Shown one piece after another: positions 6,727-8,428 of a DNA stretch of 8,428 nt. A program made the position numbers and the translations under genes. This DNA comes from Draconibacterium orientale. GTDB lineage: Bacteria; Bacteroidota; Bacteroidia; Bacteroidales; JAADGE01. Where the stretch lies: assembly GCA_020718265.1 (NCBI GenBank), contig DYSM01000113.1, positions 1-8,428 on the forward strand. The letters are read 5' to 3'. Position 1 is the first letter of the stretch, and every line of letters begins with the position of its first letter. Below the pieces are notes generated by a model. The model was not told where the DNA came from. It was given only the letters and a program-made list of their open reading frames with translations, and did not search any database.

Positions 6727-7230
6727 TTATTCTTCCGAACCGCCGATTACGGGCACATTCGTGAATTTTCCGGCTGAGATTGTAAGTGAACTTTCCAAGC
6801 TGTTTTTAGCAACAAAATTGAAAGTTCCGCTTACTTTATCGGCTGTTATTGAGGTTATTACAACTTGTCCGCTTATGGTCAAATATTTTTTCGTGCCATC
6901 TTCGCCGTCGTCCTTATCTTCCATATAAACAGCGTACGTTTCGAGCGAAGTTGCCGTGGACAATCCGGCTTTAAAGTCGTAAGTTCCTGCCGTAACACCG
7001 CCGTCTTTTCTCACGGAAATTAACATATATTGTCCGTCCAAATTATAACCGGCAACCGTCAAATAGTCCGTGTAGGTGGTTGCAGCAACCACTGCGGGCG
7101 TTGCAGACCATGTTGTTTCGCCGATTTTGGCTGTCATCGAAGCTATCGTGAGTTCGGAATCGTCTTTGCAAGAACCGAGAAACAAACCGGCTGCAAGTAA
7201 AAAAATAAAGCTTAAAATTCTGATATTCAT
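6727..7230 (-). CDS. Small surface-type lipoprotein with beta-rich DUF-like domain
   Basis: This 167-residue protein has a clear lipoprotein signal, with hydrophobic residues 4-18 and LGSC placing the lipid on Cys21. KDDSE directly after the Cys matches the K-(D/E)-(D/E) surface-export signal known in Bacteroidota lipoproteins. The mature domain begins MTAKIGETTWSA (32-43) and ends with LTISGQVVITSIT...VSGTFNFVAKN...ISAGKFTNVPV (about 117-161). This layout recalls the small DUF6252-like Bacteroidota lipoproteins whose last strands read G-x-F-x-F-x-A then G-x-F-x-N-(V/I). I give that family link with moderate confidence. An acidic loop, EDKDDGEDG (104-112), could bind a cation. It is the first gene of the pair and has a recognisable promoter 32-70 bases upstream. 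No enzyme motif is visible and function is unknown. Confidence 0.85.
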   Translation of the reverse strand: MNIRILSFIFLLAAGLFLGSCKDDSELTIASMTAKIGETTWSATPAVVAATTYTDYLTVAGYNLDGQYMLISVRKDGGVTAGTYDFKAGLSTATSLETYAVYMEDKDDGEDGTKKYLTISGQVVITSITADKVSGTFNFVAKNSLESSLTISAGKFTNVPVIGGSEE

Positions 7231-7268
7231 TGTGATAATGTTTATGTTAATACAATTTGTTAACTATG

Positions 7269-7300
7269 TAAAGATAGAAACTATGTTCGTGTTATTCAAA
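7269..7300 (-). promoter_or_regulatory. Bacteroidota-type promoter for the lipoprotein pair
   Basis: On the minus strand a TTTG -33 box (7300-7297) is followed, after 20 bases, by TATCTTTA (7276-7269), one mismatch from the TAnnTTTG -7 consensus. Spacing fits the phylum pattern. The start of transcription would fall near 7262, giving a leader of about 30 bases before the ATG at 7230. Confidence 0.6.
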
Positions 7301-7483
7301 TATTTTTGATGAAATTTTAACAAATTTTAATGTTTTTTTTAATGTTTTGACTGATAATTAATTACAATCGCTTTGTTTATTTTAAACTGTGATTCAAAGC
7401 TATATCCGTTCTAATAAAACCGCTTTTTAAAATATTTATTGCATTAAAAGTCATTTTTTACGAGTAAACATTAAAATATCATG

Positions 7484-7491
7484 TAATTTTG
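7484..7491 (+). promoter_or_regulatory. TAnnTTTG -7 box before mazG
   Basis: TAATTTTG is a perfect match to the Bacteroidota -7 box and ends 11 bases before the mazG ATG. I see no good TTTG -33 box at 19-21 bases upstream, so the call rests on one element and its position. If real, transcription starts near 7497-7500 and the leader is only a few bases. Confidence 0.5.
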
Positions 7492-7502
7492 TTGAAAAAA
7501 AA

Positions 7503-8297
7503 ATGAATTCACTTTCAGAAAAATTGCTCGCATTTGAGCGCATTTTAAAAATTATGGATGAGTTGCGTGCAGCTTGCCCTTGGGACAGCGTGCAGACTAA
7601 CGAATCTTTACGGCAATTAACGTTGGAAGAAGCCTATGAGCTTGCCGAAGCTGTCATTTCAGGAAATACTGATGCTTTGAAAAAAGAACTTGGCGACGTG
7701 TTTTTACACATTATATTTTATGCAAAAATTGCTTCCGAAAAAAACGAATTCGACATAGCAGATGTTCTTAACAGCTTGGCAGACAAACTTATATATCGAC
7801 ATCCGCACATTTATTCCGATGCTAAAGCCGATGATGCCGAGCAAGTGCGATTGAATTGGGCAGAGTTGAAATTGAAAGAAAAATCAGCCGAAAAAAATAC
7901 GGTTCTCGGCGGCGTTCCGGCGAGCCTGCCGTCGTTAGTCAAAGCGGTTCGTTTGCAGGAAAAAGCGTCGGCTGTAGGTTTTGATTGGGACGACCGCTCG
8001 CAAATTTGGGCAAAAATTCACGAAGAAATTGACGAACTTCGACATGAAATTGAACAAAATGACACCGAAAAATCCGAACAAGAATTTGGCGATTTGCTCT
8101 TCGCGCTCACAAACATGGCTCGCCTGTACGACATTCGCCCCGACAATGCGCTGGAAAAAACCAATCAAAAATTTATCAGACGATTCAATTATGTTGAAGA
8201 AAAAATTGCTTCACTCGGTAAATCTCTCAAATCCTGCACGTTGGAAGATATGGATTTTTTCTGGAATGAAGCAAAAAAAATTGAAAAAAAGAATTGA
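7503..8297 (+). CDS. mazG: MazG nucleoside triphosphate pyrophosphohydrolase
   Basis: MazG hydrolyses NTPs and dNTPs to monophosphate and pyrophosphate in the cytosol. It clears damaged or surplus nucleotides and, in some bacteria, affects ppGpp-linked stress. The 264 residues match the two-domain length. ACPWD (24-28) and NESLRQLTLEEAYELAEA (33-50) are family signatures. The first metal-binding set is Glu42, Glu43, Glu46 with Glu62 and Asp65 (ELGD). The second is Glu174, Glu175, Glu178 with Glu194 and Asp197 (EFGD). Both halves therefore look competent, although in the well-studied E. coli enzyme the C-terminal half does most of the work. KLIYRHPHIY (95-104) and LPSLVKAVRLQEKASAVGFDW (142-162) are also typical. 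The ATG at 7503 gives the normal N-terminus. The gene appears single, with its own promoter and no partner toxin-antitoxin genes (it is the longer housekeeping type rather than a short phage type). Confidence 0.96.
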   Translation: MNSLSEKLLAFERILKIMDELRAACPWDSVQTNESLRQLTLEEAYELAEAVISGNTDALKKELGDVFLHIIFYAKIASEKNEFDIADVLNSLADKLIYRHPHIYSDAKADDAEQVRLNWAELKLKEKSAEKNTVLGGVPASLPSLVKAVRLQEKASAVGFDWDDRSQIWAKIHEEIDELRHEIEQNDTEKSEQEFGDLLFALTNMARLYDIRPDNALEKTNQKFIRRFNYVEEKIASLGKSLKSCTLEDMDFFWNEAKKIEKKN

Positions 8298-8428
8298 AAA
8301 TCAACGCTTTTGTAGCAAGCCGCGCGCCGATTCCACATCTTCCAACGAATACAAACAGGTATTGTTTTTGCAGACATGAGTTCAGTATAAAAAGTCATAA
8401 AGTTGAAAGTTTGTAAAGTTAAATTACT
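8298..8428. other. Intergenic tail after mazG
   Basis: I find no supportable gene in these 131 bases. About 8305-8360 is clearly richer in G and C than the DNA around it (GCAAGCCGCGCGCCG near 8317). It is followed by a stretch with four AAAGT words at 8391, 8399, 8406 and 8415. No hairpin with a T run is visible, so a terminator for mazG was not found. It could be a dispersed intergenic repeat or the promoter of a gene outside the window. Confidence 0.5.

Larger units (their letters stand above)
7231..7502. other. AT-rich divergent intergenic region
   Basis: These 272 bases separate the divergent lipoprotein pair and mazG and contain no supportable gene. They hold one promoter-like site for each direction, listed separately. 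They also hold short direct repeats in the middle: AAATTTTAA at 7312-7320 and 7322-7330, and AATGTTTT at 7329-7336 and 7341-7348. I see no riboswitch, tRNA or clear operator. Confidence 0.7.

Noticed and set aside
7301..7308. Plus-strand TATTTTTG resembling a -7 box
   Set aside because: No -33 box, nearly 200 bases before mazG, and such AT-rich words arise by chance here.
7395..7402. Second perfect TAnnTTTG on the minus strand (TAGCTTTG)
   Set aside because: There is no TTTG at the right spacing, and the leader would be about 160 bases. The site at 7269-7300 has both boxes.
7503..8297. MazG as part of a toxin-antitoxin or phage-defence cassette
   Set aside because: It is the full-length two-domain housekeeping form, with its own promoter and no mazEF, relA-like or defence gene beside it.
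8317..8331. GC-rich run as stem of a mazG terminator
   Set aside because: The CGCGCG core is flanked by C on both sides, so the stem does not extend, and no T run follows.
7981..8379. Plus-strand frame of 132 codons inside and beyond mazG
   Set aside because: It is a second-frame shadow of mazG; its composition is Lys/Asn/Thr-rich with no recognisable domain.
8189..8398. Minus-strand open frame of 69 codons over the mazG end
   Set aside because: Most of it is antisense to mazG, it is rich in Phe/Ser from reversed A runs, and it has no family motif. Only the part beyond mazG is mentioned, as a possible repeat.

Overview
The window looks like chromosomal DNA from a member of the Bacteroidota, probably Bacteroidales-like. 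The sequence is AT-rich. Start codons lack obvious Shine-Dalgarno sequences. Two promoter-like sites fit the phylum's TTTG / TAnnTTTG pattern. Two lipoproteins have the K-(D/E)-(D/E) type residues after the lipid cysteine that are known from this phylum. The genus cannot be named from the sequence alone. There is no tRNA, rRNA, CRISPR array, transposase or phage structural gene.

Left part (53-6159, plus strand): five genes are packed head to tail with junctions of 3, 13 and 26 bases and then a 4-base overlap, so they are probably one transcription unit. In order they encode: an SH3b-SH3b-N-acetylmuramidase protein with no visible signal peptide; a large inner-membrane protein with a von Willebrand factor A (vWA) domain, whose bulk is predicted to lie in the periplasm; a GNAT-type acetyltransferase that starts with GTG; an EamA/DMT-type small-molecule transporter; and a MATE-type efflux protein that starts with TTG across the transporter's stop codon. 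The first two are envelope proteins and the last two are exporters. What joins the two halves is unclear, and the grouping may be partly accidental.

Middle (6164-6186): a hairpin with a 9-bp stem has T-rich sequence on both exits. It serves as a two-way terminator between the plus-strand run and the converging minus-strand pair.

Right-middle (6207-7230, minus strand): two adjacent small lipoprotein genes, 19 bases apart, are diverged copies of one family that I cannot assign a function. The first has a recognisable Bacteroidota promoter. An 11-bp inverted repeat brackets the start codon of the second.

Right (7231-8428): a very AT-rich 272-bp divergent intergenic region leads into mazG, a house-cleaning NTP pyrophosphohydrolase with both catalytic halves intact. 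Its likely -7 box is so close to the ATG that the transcript would be almost leaderless. The last 131 bases hold no gene I can support; they contain a short GC-richer patch and a run of spaced AAAGT words.

I found no clear new defence or mobile system. The most unusual points are the signal-less muramidase coupled to a vWA membrane protein with a degenerate amidotransferase-like segment, and the paired paralogous surface lipoproteins with a structured junction.
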